Source: Chiua virens
Taxonomy: Eukaryota > Basidiomycota > Agaricomycetes > Boletales > Boletaceae
Length of the DNA: 64,000 nt
Direction: 5' to 3'
Assembly: GCA_019787685.1 (NCBI GenBank)
Contig: JAHNUO010000009.1
Span: 620,001-684,000, forward strand
The notes under the pieces are model-generated. The model saw only the letters and a list, made by a program, of their open reading frames with translations. It was not told the DNA's origin and did not search any database. Position numbers and translations under genes: made by a program. The first letter of the stretch is position 1. The number at the start of each line of letters is the position of its first letter. Shown here one piece after another: positions 21,069 through 32,301 of the stretch.

Positions 21069-22930
21069 CTATGCAATCACATATGTAGCGTTTCTGCAGG
21101 AAATTAGTCGATCACAAAAATATTCAAATCGCTCTCGTGAACACTTTGACACTAAAACACATGTGCTCATAAAGTTGTGAATGTCCTGGTAGAATGTGGC
21201 ATGTCGCTCCTGAGTCGATTGGGGAGTGACTTGACCGCTCTGACGACGATACAATTCTGCCATATAAGCCGCAGCAACAAGGCTAATGAGAGATGACATG
21301 GTGGAGGGGTGAAGGAATTCAGGGTGCTGGATTTTTGACCAAACAACACATTCAATTGCGTCTCGGATGCAGTTGTGTTCAAAGTAGCGCACGTTGGTGC
21401 CTGCGGGCAGGCCCTAGATAATATCCCAGATTAGGGATATCATGTATGAATTAGTACTCACAGATACTTATGGGGTTGTTACTGTGAAAATGTGAATACT
21501 CATGGTCACTGAGGATTGCCTGAACAGCCTCCCGTCGGTGCAAAATTCCTTCTTCTATAGAGTGGTCGACTGATAATTTAAGACCGAAAAATTGCTCCAC
21601 ATGGTCATCTGCGAATTTGTGGAAATAATCTCTTGTTTTCCAAAGGAAGTCGACACTTGGAGAATGAAAGTCAAAGGGCGCATCCTCTGGCAAGACGAAA
21701 CTGTTATACTCTGCTATGCATACCTCACGGAGCTTGTTGTCGATCAGTTCATCTCGAGGGGTCACATCCACTACCATCGCCTCTTGGGAGAGTGTGTACT
21801 CCACCAGTTTTCGTTTCAAAATATCCCATAGCTTCTTCTTCTGCCTCTTCTGAGCTGAGGTGAGCACAGGCTCATTGTTCTTGTCCTTCTTACTGGGTCG
21901 CGTCATGACGCTGGCAGTGCCAGTGACTCTGTGACGTGATTCGATACTGCCACCAAGCGGACGTAGTGCAACTTGAGATGAGAACCCCTTGGAGAGGTTT
22001 GGGTCTGGGTCAGCGCCAAAATCACCGTGTGCGTGGACCTTAGCTGATGCAATATCTTCACCGCTAAGCGGATGTGGGGCACCTCGATATGATGGCTTGG
22101 AGGAGCCCAAGTCCGGGTCAGAGTCATGGTGCATCGGGATCTCTCCGCCGCCAAGCGGACATAGCACAGCTTGATACGACGGTGCAGAAGGGCCCTGGTC
22201 TGACCGAGAGCCATCATAATGGTGGATGGGGAATGTATAGAGGCTACCCGAGGCAATGTCTCCACCACCAAGCGGACATGACGTGGCTTGATATGACAGC
22301 CCCTTGGAGGGGCCTAAATCTGGCTGAGAGTCTTCATAGTGGTACACAGGGAGTGTGTGGACGCTTAGGCTAGCAGATGTGATGTTTCTGCTGCCCAGCG
22401 AATGTAGCGTGGCATGATACGATGGCCACCCAAGATCAAATGATGGTATTGGAATTTCGGCGTCGATGTAGGGGTTGGCTTGCCAGTGGCCTGGGGGCAT
22501 GTTTCCGGTGTGGTAGATATCGGGTAAGTTGCCTGCAGCGGCAAGGCTCAGACTCAAAATCATTGACAATATCATGACGCGCACCAAAATTGTAGGGGTT
22601 GGGTACGTCTGGCCGAGTTGCAGGGTTGATCATGACACTGTTGAAGGTATCAGAGAAGGTTGCTGCGGCCCCAAAAGGACTGGCAGAACCATAATAGAAA
22701 GGGGTGGGGTCGACTGATGCTGAATGATTGCAATCATCTAGTTGAATAGATGACAGTCTTTGGGCATATCCTGAGAGGGGTGCCAGAATAGTGGATGACC
22801 TAGACATGGCCATTGATCCTTGATCAAGCAAGAGAGAATGATTTGGATAGCCAGATTGAGGGTATTCCAGCCGCCTAGGCAAAAGATCGTGCAGGGACTG
22901 ACAATCATAACAATCATGATGCAAGGGCTA
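21069..22930 (-). CDS. DUF6532-type hypothetical protein with peptide repeats
   Basis: Three minus-strand exons fit together. The first runs from about 22930 to 22592 (N-terminus unresolved; first in-frame ATG near 22813). A 52-nt intron (GTGCGC...TGCAG) follows, then an exon from about 22539 to 21463, an intron beginning GTGAGTACTAAT and ending GCAG near 21400, and a last exon to the stop at 21069. The N-terminal half has five imperfect repeats of 28-43 residues around SYQA..CPLGGG.I and DLG.SK. A basic stretch (KKDKNNEP) precedes the conserved part. That part, with EVCIAEYNSF and HNCIRDAIECVVW, resembles the DUF6532 domain that is expanded in Agaricomycetes. Function unknown. The domain name is recalled from pattern, without a profile search. 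Confidence 0.5.
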
Positions 22931-23323
22931 ACGGTCATGCAGGGATTGAGGGAAGGGGGGCAGAATACCAGAGTCCTGTACTTCGTCCTGAGGGGGATAT
23001 CGCACTTCAGACCATAACATGGCTGGGACCTGTCAAACGTATTACCAACGAATAAGGGAGACATATACATTGGCATACGCCCGAGCCTTCACTAGCAGAC
23101 TGGTAAGTTGTCTGGACATCACGCGTCACGGTTCTGCCAGAACTAAGAAATTTGGAGACCTCTTGATCTACTAAGAGGCCAAACACAAGCCAAACAAAAC
23201 AACATACATGATTTGTTTGGTCTACGGTTACAGACATGTCCAAATTGGGACAATAACACAAACACGAAGGCAGAGGGCAGAAATACAACAGAAGTTGTAC
23301 ATGTTGGTGTTGATTCTGACCTA

Positions 23324-23820
23324 TCATCCTATACAAACAAAAATTAACATTTTACCATTGGGTTTGACAAGAAGTGACGTACAGTCATGGCTACCATCAT
23401 GTTCCTGTGCTCCCGAAACCTGACGTCCTGACGTTTGTTCAGATTGACTTGACGATCCGAGGTCAGAGAGGTTCAACATATGGCTCAGCTGCGTGTTCAA
23501 GACCGTCAAAGCCACCAACTCATCAGCATAGACAGCATGACGAAAAGCGATGTCTTGCTTGATATCGCTACATTGGGTTTCAGCCACTTCTTTCAGGGCT
23601 GTTAACTCCTGGTCAGTGGTGGCCAGCATGGCTTGATCATGCTTCTTGACTTCCAAGAGGACTGTTCGAGTCTTCTCCAGAGCATCAATCTCGCCAAGGT
23701 TGCTTGCAATGCGGGCCAGGATACAGTCCCTGGAAGCAAGCTTGGCAATATAAAACTGCCTCACAAGATGCTGAGGCAACTGTCTCAACCCTTCTCTGAA
23801 TGCATCCTCCCCCTAAGTTT
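23324..23820 (-). CDS. Coiled-coil hypothetical protein (3' exon)
   Basis: Minus-strand frame reading EDAFREGLRQLPQHLVRQFY, then an alpha-helical, heptad-like region rich in Leu, Glu and Ala with no stop, ending near 23324. An exon at 24008-24361 (ATG at 24361, Ser/Pro-rich) could be its first exon, with short exons between, but the joins are uncertain. It lies upstream of, and on the same strand as, the DUF6532-type gene. No family is recognised and no function is proposed. Confidence 0.35.
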
Positions 23821-24007
23821 AAATTAGAACACATCAGTGATTTTGAACACTAAAACTAACATCGATCATATCATCCAGCGATAGTGAAGAGTGAGATGTC
23901 CTATCCAAGGACCTCATCGCAAATCGCAACTCAAGAGGTCGGCCTACTCAATGTTGGGAAGGGGTGAGCATCTTCTTCATCAATTTGTGAGCATCCATAG
24001 TGCACTT

Positions 24008-24361
24008 TCAATAGACAGAAACTGGTCTTCTGGGAGATTCTGGGGATGATGAAGATAGGGAGGGATGTGTTTCCCCCTGATGATTCATTGGGCGCTTATT
24101 AGGGGTACAAAAGAGCAAGGCATCGAATGAGAAAGGCGTAGGTGGACTTGGTTCTGTCAAATCTGTGTTTGAAGAAGGGGAAAGGATTGGAGTGTCGTTC
24201 ATGACAAACGTATTCAAATTATACAAATGACTCAACTGCAGGCCAGTGGGAGGAACTTGACTTGCGTAGTCATTCTTTGGAACAGAGCTTAAATGCCACA
24301 GCTCCCACGCAGTCACATCTGAAGTTGGAATTGGAATCAAATTCTTAATCATGTCTCGCAT
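24008..24361 (-). CDS. Hypothetical protein (possible first exon)
   Basis: ATG-initiated open frame of 117 codons on the minus strand. The N-terminal half reads MRDMIKNLIPIPTSDVTAWE. The rest is Ser/Pro/Thr-rich and probably disordered. It may be the first exon of the coiled-coil gene at 23324-23820. No motif is recognised. Confidence 0.3.
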   Translation of the reverse strand: MRDMIKNLIPIPTSDVTAWELWHLSSVPKNDYASQVPPTGLQLSHLYNLNTFVMNDTPILSPSSNTDLTEPSPPTPFSFDALLFCTPNKRPMNHQGETHPSLSSSSPESPRRPVSVY

Positions 24362-24399
24362 GGGCGACAGTTTCTCGACACTGTGACTGGAGGAACAGA

Positions 24400-26160
24400 T
24401 GATCTCACCTTCGAAAAGGCTTTAGTCTAGCAAACTCCCTTCAACTTGCCCATACAATAGCCACCAGTGACTAGGAGCAATGATATTTGTTATCATTTCA
24501 ATGTTACAGCCTGTCAGGAATTAATTCATAATGAATGCCACCGAGACGTAGCTATGACATAGTGACACAACAGCAGCCACGATCAGGTGGAGAAACAAAA
24601 CAACTCACAGTGTGAGCGATTAGGAGACCATCGGGACCGGAACCCGACAGCGCTTCAAGTTTGTTGCTTGAGGGTTGTTTGCATGAGAATGTTCATGTGC
24701 AGGGTAAAGTGAGGAGGTGAGTGCATGAGTCTACATCCATATAAGTGAGCAAAGTTGACTCCATGGAGATAGATAATCAGCTATGTCTGTGTGAATAGAG
24801 CGGAAAAAGTGACTGGACGAGAGCAGTGAGCGACGCAGGTGGGCGTGAGATGAGTGCACGCACTGGCAGCCTTGGTACCATGTGGGACGGCAGGGGGCTG
24901 GTGTCCACATGCCAGTGCACATGTCCACTGGCAACTTGAAGTGGGTCTCACTCACAGGCGGGCAGGCTCGGACAGTCTCCACCTAAGAATATATCAAAGG
25001 GACTGAATGAAATGGAATTCGCTTGACCAAACCAGATCCTCGACAACATTTAAAATAAAATCTGAACAGCCACCTGGCACATTATCATGATGCTGGCCCA
25101 AGAGGGACGACTTGGACAACTTCGAAACACCCACCGTTGGAAGTTACAGTGCCAGTGAATGACTCACCATGCGAACAACCTAGATGAACCCGCATAACAA
25201 AAAAATGGACCTATAGAATTCAAGCTAAGATCAAAAGAAAGATGAGCAAGCTCCAAATTTTAGCTTGTGGTAGTAAGCGCGAGGCGGATGGGCCAATTCC
25301 AAGATAATATAATACTTGGTACGGAATGGTATGTACACCGACAATACCATTTCTCAATCTGGGCCGCCTGTGCTCCAGTTCTCACTTTTACATAATGTTT
25401 ATGTGTGTAGCACTCAGGCACTCGACTTTTTTCATGTTGTAGTACAAGACTCTGAGTCTACACCTGGACTTCCCACCTCTTCGCACACACTTGGCGCGCT
25501 TGCTCATGTATCCATTTACGCCGATTGCACCATCATGGCCCAGGTGACTCGGAGTGTGGAGTGCAGACTTGGATTGGATGTCCCTTTGTTAGACTGCGAG
25601 TGTAAGTCCCTACATCTGAATTTCTGAACCCTTGCGGCTTTGCCCATGTCAGTAGTATGCTACTTAGACCTTGCCATCCAAGTTATCTGAAGGAATACAA
25701 CGGTCGACTCGGGGGAGATCAATCCACTTATCCGAACGGGAGGTGTTCTCACTTATCCGCTTCAAATTATCCGAAGGAATATGACAGTCGACTTGGGCTC
25801 AAGCCCACCCTTTGGAGGAATATTAATCCATTGGAATGGGTCTCAGTGAGGCATTCTCGCTTATCTGAAGGCATACGGCTCAGGCTTGAGCCTGCCTTTC
25901 AGGGAAGATCAACCCAAATGGGGCAGAACTTCTCACTTGCGAGGAGGCATACGACTGGGCTTAAGCCTTACTCAAGCTCTCTTTTCTTTCTGGAGAGAGT
26001 GATAAGTGCGCGGGTAATCTGCAACCCTTCGAAAGACCCTGAACTTTGTTTGATAGCTGTGTCCTTAGGAGTTGAATAACACTTACCGCTCATCATACCA
26101 ACTTGTATGATGACGTTACTGCCATGCTATAGGCTGAGGTTCTTAGAAGCGGGGCCTTGC
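24400..26160. other. No gene; degenerate direct repeats at 25660-25970
   Basis: No coding signal is convincing. Between 25660 and 25970 a short motif recurs four to five times at irregular 75-110 bp spacing: (C/G)TTATC(C/T)GAAGG(A/C)ATA followed by CGACT(C/T)GGG and AAGCC. This looks like an old, decayed tandem repeat. Confidence 0.35.
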
Positions 26161-26166
26161 CCACGG

Positions 26167-26356
26167 TGAGTACTAATCACACTAGCAGACCTTATAAGAA
26201 TTGTCATGGTTTTCTGACAGCAAGCCAGACTTACCCTCTCTCCACTTTGCCAACTACTTGTGACATGAGTACTAATCACACTAGCAGACCTTATAAGAAT
26301 TGTCATGGTTTTCTGACAGCAAGCCAGACTTACCCTCTCTCCACTTTGCCAACTAC
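26167..26356 (+). repeat. Two-copy 99-bp tandem duplication
   Basis: TGAGTACTAATCACACTAGC starts at 26167 and again at 26266. The two 90-bp copies are practically identical to CCAACTAC. A 9-nt spacer follows the first. The second is interrupted at its TA by the Tc1/mariner element, and the remainder (CTTGTGAC) continues after the element at 27967. Confidence 0.85.
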
Positions 26357-27964
26357 AGTGACTCCAAAAACTGTTCCAATAACTAACCCCAAACTGGGGC
26401 GTGAAGCACCCCGCAATCACCCGTGGGAATCACACCTCACTTTGGTGAGACCAAACAAAGTACAAATGCTTGGCTACAAATTGGTCCCTTGGTCATGTGA
26501 TTTGACTCAAGGGCTGTGGAGATATGCCTATTTTAAATCAGGATTACCATTGGAACAGTTTTTGGACTTTTAATATAAGGTATAGGATCTCAATATTGTA
26601 AGAGGTTATTTGCTGTTGTTTGGTGCGACACAAAGATATACACGTAAACATGTCATCTGAGTTTTAAAACATTCACATGCCTCTTTACTCTTTACCACTA
26701 TCATCATGTGATCTCTCTCTATTACTCAAAAGAATACCATTCTTGCTCAGCTTGATTCTGGTCATTCTATTTGCTCTATTGCATCTAGCACTGGTGTGGG
26801 CCTTGCTACTATCTCCAGACTTTGTTCCAAGGAGCGTTCTGACCTCCAAAAGTCTGTTAGGGGTTGTCCATCCAAGCTTTCCCCTACCAATATTTGCCAT
26901 GCTATCCATCTCATCTCTTCTCACAAGGCAGAGAATGCTGTCCAGGTGACCAAAGCACTCTCCAATGTCATTAACCAGCCTCTCCATCCTAACACCATTC
27001 ATCACTACCTGAAAAAATCTGGGTTGAAGGCTGTAGTCAAGTCCAAACATCCTTTACTTTTTGCTAAACATCACAAGGCTCGCTTGGACTTTGCTATTGC
27101 TCACAAGGATTGGACTATAGAGGACTGAAAGAGGGACATATGGTCTGATGAGACCAAAATCAATTGCCTAGGGTCAGATGGGTGCAAGTGGGTATGGAAA
27201 AAGCCAGGTGAAGGCCTCAGTGACAGGCTAGTACAAGGAACTGTGAAATTTGGAGGAGGATCTGTGATGGTATGGGGGTGTATGACTTGGCAGGGAGTTG
27301 GCTATGCTGCTAAGATTGATGGTAGGATGGATGGGAACCTTTACCTTCAGATTTTGAAGGATGATCTGCTGAGTACTCTGCAGTATTATGGTCTTGATCC
27401 ACCTGACATCATCTTTCAGCAAGACAATGACCCCAAGCACACCTGTAGAAAGGTAAAGGAGTGGTTGGAAGAGCAGGATTTTGAGACCATGGTGTGGCCT
27501 GCACAGTCCCCTGACCTCAATCCCATTGAACTTCTCTGGAGTTACCTCAAGAGAAGGCTGGCAGAGTATGAACATTCCCCTAATGGAATTTTGGAGTTAT
27601 GGAAGAGGATTCAGGAGGTATGGGAGGGAATACCAGTTGAGGAGTGTCAGAAGTTGATTGAAAGCATGCCAAGGAGGGTACAGGCTGTGGTTAAGGCCAA
27701 AGGAGAATACACCAAGTATTGATATATACCAAATACCCTCTCAGTATCAAAAGTCCAAAAACTGTTCCAATGGTAATCCTGATTTAAAATAGGCATATCT
27801 CCACAGCCCTTGAGTCAAATCACATGACCAAGGGACCAATTTGTAGCCAAGCATTTGTACTTTGTTTGGTCTCACCAAAGTGAGGTGTGATTCCCACGGG
27901 TGATTGCGGGGCGCTTTGCGCCCCAGTTTGGGGTTAGTTATTGGAACAGTTTTTGGAGTCACTG
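26356..27964 (+). mobile_element. Tc1/mariner element, 1609 bp, complete ends
   Basis: The ends are CAGTGACTCC...GGAGTCACTG with a TA duplication on both sides (26354-26355 and 27965-27966). The terminal inverted repeats are 216 bp each (26356-26571 and 27749-27964) and nearly identical; two differences lie in the CGTGAAGCAC/CGCAAAGCGC part. Each arm is itself bounded by an inverted 17-mer (CCAAAAACTGTTCCAAT and its complement). The first copy of the flanking 99-bp duplication supplies the empty-site sequence CAACTACTTGTGAC, confirming the boundaries. It encodes a transposase on the plus strand. Confidence 0.92.
26706..27722 (+). pseudogene. Tc1-like (DD34E) transposase with in-frame stops
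   Basis: The frame carries the Tc1 signature order: an N-terminal helix-turn-helix (SLSITQKNTILAQLDSGHSI), GCPSKLSP, WSDETKINCLGSDGCKWVWK with the first catalytic Asp, FGGGSVMVWGCMTWQG, the second Asp in QQDNDPKHTCR, and WPAQSPDLNPIELLWSYL with the catalytic Glu. Two TGA codons interrupt it: at 26709-26711, directly after the ATG, and at 27126-27128, where the family has Trp before the SDET motif. The catalytic residues are all present. With intact 216-bp ends it could be mobilised in trans, but the gene is not expected to make full-length protein. Confidence 0.88.
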
Positions 27965-27981
27965 TACTTGTGACACACTCT

Positions 27982-29605
27982 ATGTCCACCCAGGAACTTC
28001 CCGCTCTGTGCACCCTGACCGCTGAAGCTCAAGGCGGTGCCCTATTTTCCAGTGGCAGTCATGAGAACAAGCAACTTCTGTCCAGAACAAAACATTGAAT
28101 CAGGGAGTTAGAGGATGAGGTCAAGCAACTTCAATCGCACAAGGAATTGAAACGATCGTAAGTCCTCATACCTTCCTACTGCTTGATTGAGTTGATCGAC
28201 CCGAACGTTTCCACTTGCAGAAACTCTGCCAGTACTGTTAACAAAGGGTGCGCATTTGGGAGAGTCGTCTCTTTGTTTGAAAACCCAATTGACCTCATCC
28301 GTGAATACGATTGATGAGCAGAGATTGCAGATCAAGATCTGGACAGCAAGGATAACCCATTTCCACATTCTCCCAGGTGAGTGTCATTCCCGAGTCGTCA
28401 CACTTTCTATAGCATTAACTGATATCCATAGCCACAACCGCCTCCACCGAGGGTTTCAAGAATTTCTTGAATTTTTCCCGTGGATCAAGACTAAATTGAC
28501 GACTTGCGAGGCTGCCGAACTTGAGCATATATTCAAAGAGGTAAGAAGGACATCCGCTTCTTGTACAGTCACTATTCTAACATGTTTCAGGTGCGAAAAG
28601 GCAGTGATGGGGCTTGGGGCGATGATGTCTCTAGCCTCAAAAAAGAAGTTGTGAATTGGCTTGTTGAGCTTTATGCCCCCATCATCCCTCCCATTTCGCC
28701 TAGCTTGAAGTCAGACCGCGGCCTGGATCACAACGTTATGGGGTGTCTTCTCTGTCCTATCGAATATGACTGGGACGATGCTGGGTACATGTTTGAATCT
28801 CTACAATTACTGTACCACTGACGGTTATCAGAGTAAGGAAAAATATTTGCGAATGCCACCCTCAATTTTTAGTGACAGAAGGGTCTTGGCTGAGGTTTGT
28901 TTATAACAAGGGTTATCATTATGACCCCAACCACATCGAGAAGGGTCTATTCAAATCAACTTTATTACTGAAGGTAAAGTGGTTTTACTCAGAATACATG
29001 GATGTGCATGCTGAATGATCACATTCCAGGCATTCAAATTGATCTTTACTTCTCCAACATCAGCTCACGAGGTCTCCACCAATGAACATCTCGAGACGCG
29101 GAACGGGCAGAGATGGACACGTTCGTCGACTGACAAAAGCACACGTTCTCATGTTGCATCTCTCATCGGTATGCGTTCTGTCAAGCCGCATGCAATTGCA
29201 TATGCTGCCATACAGGTAATTTGGGATAGAGACTGTGGTGATATTACTGACGAGATACTTCAGCTCCGTTTTGCATTGTCGAGCCTCACATCCTGGCGGG
29301 TGATTGACGGCGATTTCGATGCGAACACGTTTTACCAAAACATTGTCGATTATTTCGAGGCTCCTCCAGGCCCACTCGCAAAGACCCAAGTCCAGGAACT
29401 GTTGCTCTGGTGGGACAGGTATGTTACCATGATTCAATTCTTGTCAAAATGCCAACATGTGAACAGGAAAGCTTTCGGTTTTAATCGGGAGATTGCTCGT
29501 CCTCAGGATGTTGTAGCTTCCCTGTCCGTTGCACGACTGGCCAATCAGCACACTGTGGCCGAGGTGGCTGTTCCGGTCCATGTAGCTAGGGCCGGTGGTT
29601 ACTAA
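27982..29605 (+). pseudogene. DUF6698-type protein gene, probably inactivated at 5' end
   Basis: The downstream exons join in one open frame: about 28431-28533 (FQEFLEFFPWIKTKLTT), a 59-nt intron, 28592-28786 (RKGSDGAWGDDVSSLKKEVV, DRGLDHNVMGCLLCP), an exon near 28830-28972 with EGSWLRFVYNKGYHYDPNHI and EKGLFKS, 29030-29215 (LIFTSPTSAHEV, VASLIGMRSVKPHAIAYAAI), 29263-29417 (LRFALSSLTSWRVIDGDFD) and 29467-29605. The order matches the DUF6698 family, expanded in Agaricomycetes, function unknown. The 5' part has an ATG at 27982 but an in-frame TGA at 28096-28098 before a coiled-coil segment (IRELEDEVKQLQ), and another frame change near 28310. The Tc1 element ends only 17 bp before that ATG. A different upstream start could rescue the gene. 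Confidence 0.6.
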
Positions 29606-29639
29606 CTGGGTCTATGATGCTTGATTCTACCGTACATTC

Positions 29640-30770
29640 AAGTTCAATTTAATAGTCTAATATGTAATTCCTGTCAGATATTAGTGCAAATGCAGTAGAT
29701 CCTGTCATTGATCAAAGTTGTGACTGGATTAGGAATAATAAAGTTTATTATATCATATTATATGGGATTTTGATATGATGATAATAATCACATTGTTCTC
29801 ATATATCAAGTGGTTATAATATCACTGATTGCAACATAGTTGTTATCTCAATATTAGAACAGTGGTACAATCATATTATTCATAATATTCTATGTCAAAT
29901 TGTATATGGGATGGTGTATTATCAGCAAAGATGACAATCTAGTGGTTAAATTCTATTGCTATCATAATGTTAGACAGTGCAAACAATTATATCACTCTTG
30001 GCATTCTATGTCACATGGTTTATCAGATGGTATGATATTAGTAGAGATCACAATGTAGTGGCCAAGTTCTATTGTTAACATAATATTAAAAGCTTCAAAA
30101 TAATATGACATGGTATTAGTAAAAATCATAATATAATAGCTCAATTCTATTACTGTTATAATTTTAAAATAATTTTTAAAACAATTTTGATATTCATTCT
30201 ATTATTTTGCAGAGACTATTATCTTAAGTAATAAAGACAAGCATTTAGATCTTCTGAATTTTTTGAACATATTGCATTGCTATATCATATCACTACCAAA
30301 TGGTACAATATGAGTAAAGACCCAAATATTGGTGCCAGGTTCTCTGTTCATTTCTAACTATGCTGATAAAATCTAGTTGACATTAAGAATTAGCTTTGAA
30401 GATGGTCAAAGACAATCCTTCTAGTTGTTAGCAATGAGCTTTGACCTTTATATGATTGTATATATGTTTAGCATTTTGATAATATTAATTATTCAAATTA
30501 TTGCAAATGTATACCTTATAATCATCTTATATGGCATTATCAAAACTTTTCAAAATCAATGATGTAGTCTTGGCTTTCAAACGAAGATGAATTGACCATA
30601 TAATCCTTTGATCACGTAGAAGTTCAGCGCCACGGATCACAAGTCCGGAACGTTCGTGGCCCGGAGTGTACGTCTCCGTTCTGCATGCCACCACTGCTCG
30701 CTGTCGTGATCCATCTTTTCAAGTTCGTGCCCACCACCACTCCCACTCCTCTTGGTCTAACCCTGAACTT
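29640..30770. repeat. AT-rich decayed tandem repeats, no gene
   Basis: Strongly AT-rich non-coding DNA. A diverged unit of roughly 110-120 bp recurs three to four times between 29780 and 30190. Common words are ATTCTATGTCA, GATGGT(G/A)T, AT(C/T)AG(C/T)A, AATCTAGTGG or AATGTAGTGG, and AATTCTATT. It may be an old satellite or a decayed element. Confidence 0.4.
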
Positions 30771-30773
30771 GCT

Positions 30774-31948
30774 ATGCTTCGGGGTCGCTGTGAAGCATAG
30801 TCACGCGAACTAGCCGTGGCACGGAAGGAGCTCGACACCTTAAAGTCATCCAATGGAGCCAAAGATCGCGAAAACGATGCACTTACTGCCGAAGTGGTCC
30901 GATGGAAATGTTCCGATGCTGCAAAAGTCGAGGAGCTCGCCGTTACGCACAAGGAACTCGAGGAGCACCGTCGTGATTCGCAGGAGCTCGTCGCCGTCCG
31001 CGAGGAACTTCGGTTCTCCCAGTCTCAAGCCATCGAGACCCGGAAATGGTACGACGAGCAGTTCGGACAACTCAAGTATCTCGTCAGCGCTTACCGTTTC
31101 CCGTGCAGAATTCTGTTACCAAGGCGGATGCACGTGCGGAGATGAACATAATCGAGACACCAACAGTTCAACGAGAGCATTCAGTGGAGTTCGACATTCA
31201 TGTCACCCACGACTTCCAGCCCCGCGCTGCGAACTCGACAGAGGAACAAATATCTGTAGCACGAAGAGTCTCCGGGCATGTTGGCCATGCTTGGTGCTCC
31301 CCATACGGAGCAATTCATGCGCCGACGTGGCGGCATATCTTCCAATCGCGTTCCTGGCGTACTTCATCTACCACCTGTACTGGATCATGTCCTCGTGGTC
31401 TACGGAGAGCGGGCCCAACCTCGCAAGATATACAGAGCTGTACGGAAATTAGGTAACGAATCAAGTTTTAAACACGCTCAATTCTTCTGCTGACGGTAGT
31501 AGTAGGATCCCGAACGAAGTTCGGAAGCTGGCGATCGTTAACCGTAACGCCGCTCTCTCGCCTACCTGTGCCAGCCATTGCTTCTACAATAGACAGGCTC
31601 TCTGACATTGTCGTCGCAGCCGGCTGCGCCACCTCCGTCTCCGCCGCAAACGCAAACATCTCGACCAGGTTCTATAAATCTTTCATCCTTGCTACTGCGG
31701 GTCAACTTGCTAAATCGATCATGGATGCCCTGTCGGGCGACTACAGAGTCGACGCTATCCGTTCACCCGAGATGTTCGATGGGAGAACAATGGAGATTGA
31801 CTCGGGCGGTCAAGGGAGAAGGACGGCCGGCCAGCATGCGTTATGTATGACTCAGTTCGGGTTGTCGAATCAGTCGAAAGTCGGACCAAACAAGAAAAAT
31901 ACCGCGATGGTGATGGACTTGGTCAAGGCAGAGATCGTTACAAGGTAG
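30774..31948 (+). pseudogene. WD40/coiled-coil family copy A (truncated relic)
   Basis: Homologous to the coiled-coil and C-terminal parts of the genes at 32302 and 35898; it lacks the WD40 exons. The coiled coil reads ARKELDTLKSSNGAKDREND, then TAEVVRWKCSDAAKVEELAV. It is preceded by an in-frame TAG within SRELA, a motif shared with copy D. Frameshifts follow near 31085 and 31270. The C-terminal part (31568-31948) is still open with FYKSFILATAGQLAKSIMDA. It lies just upstream of the intact copy in the same orientation. Confidence 0.7.
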
Positions 31949-32301
31949 GAAGTGATATTGTGTGTACCGTCGTCTCAAGAGGTTCCGTTGTTACGCGTCT
32001 TTGTCTCAAGTCCATCTTGTTCGATACGCATCGTGTTGTATCGTTCTCCGGATGCTTTCAAGTTGCAACACACTACACGACATATATCTCTGGTCGTATG
32101 AGGCTGCTGATTTGTACGATCTTGACTTGCAGTTCCGGTTATTATGCTGTTTTTTGCGTTACTGCCTCATCAGGCACGACCCGGTGACTGTCCTGTGAAG
32201 AAAAGTGCCGAGGGCATAAGGCGGGTTTCGATAAGAGACATGGGCGCGTGAGGCTTGCTGTAAACAAACAGCCATATATCTTTGCTCTCGCAACCACAGT
32301 G

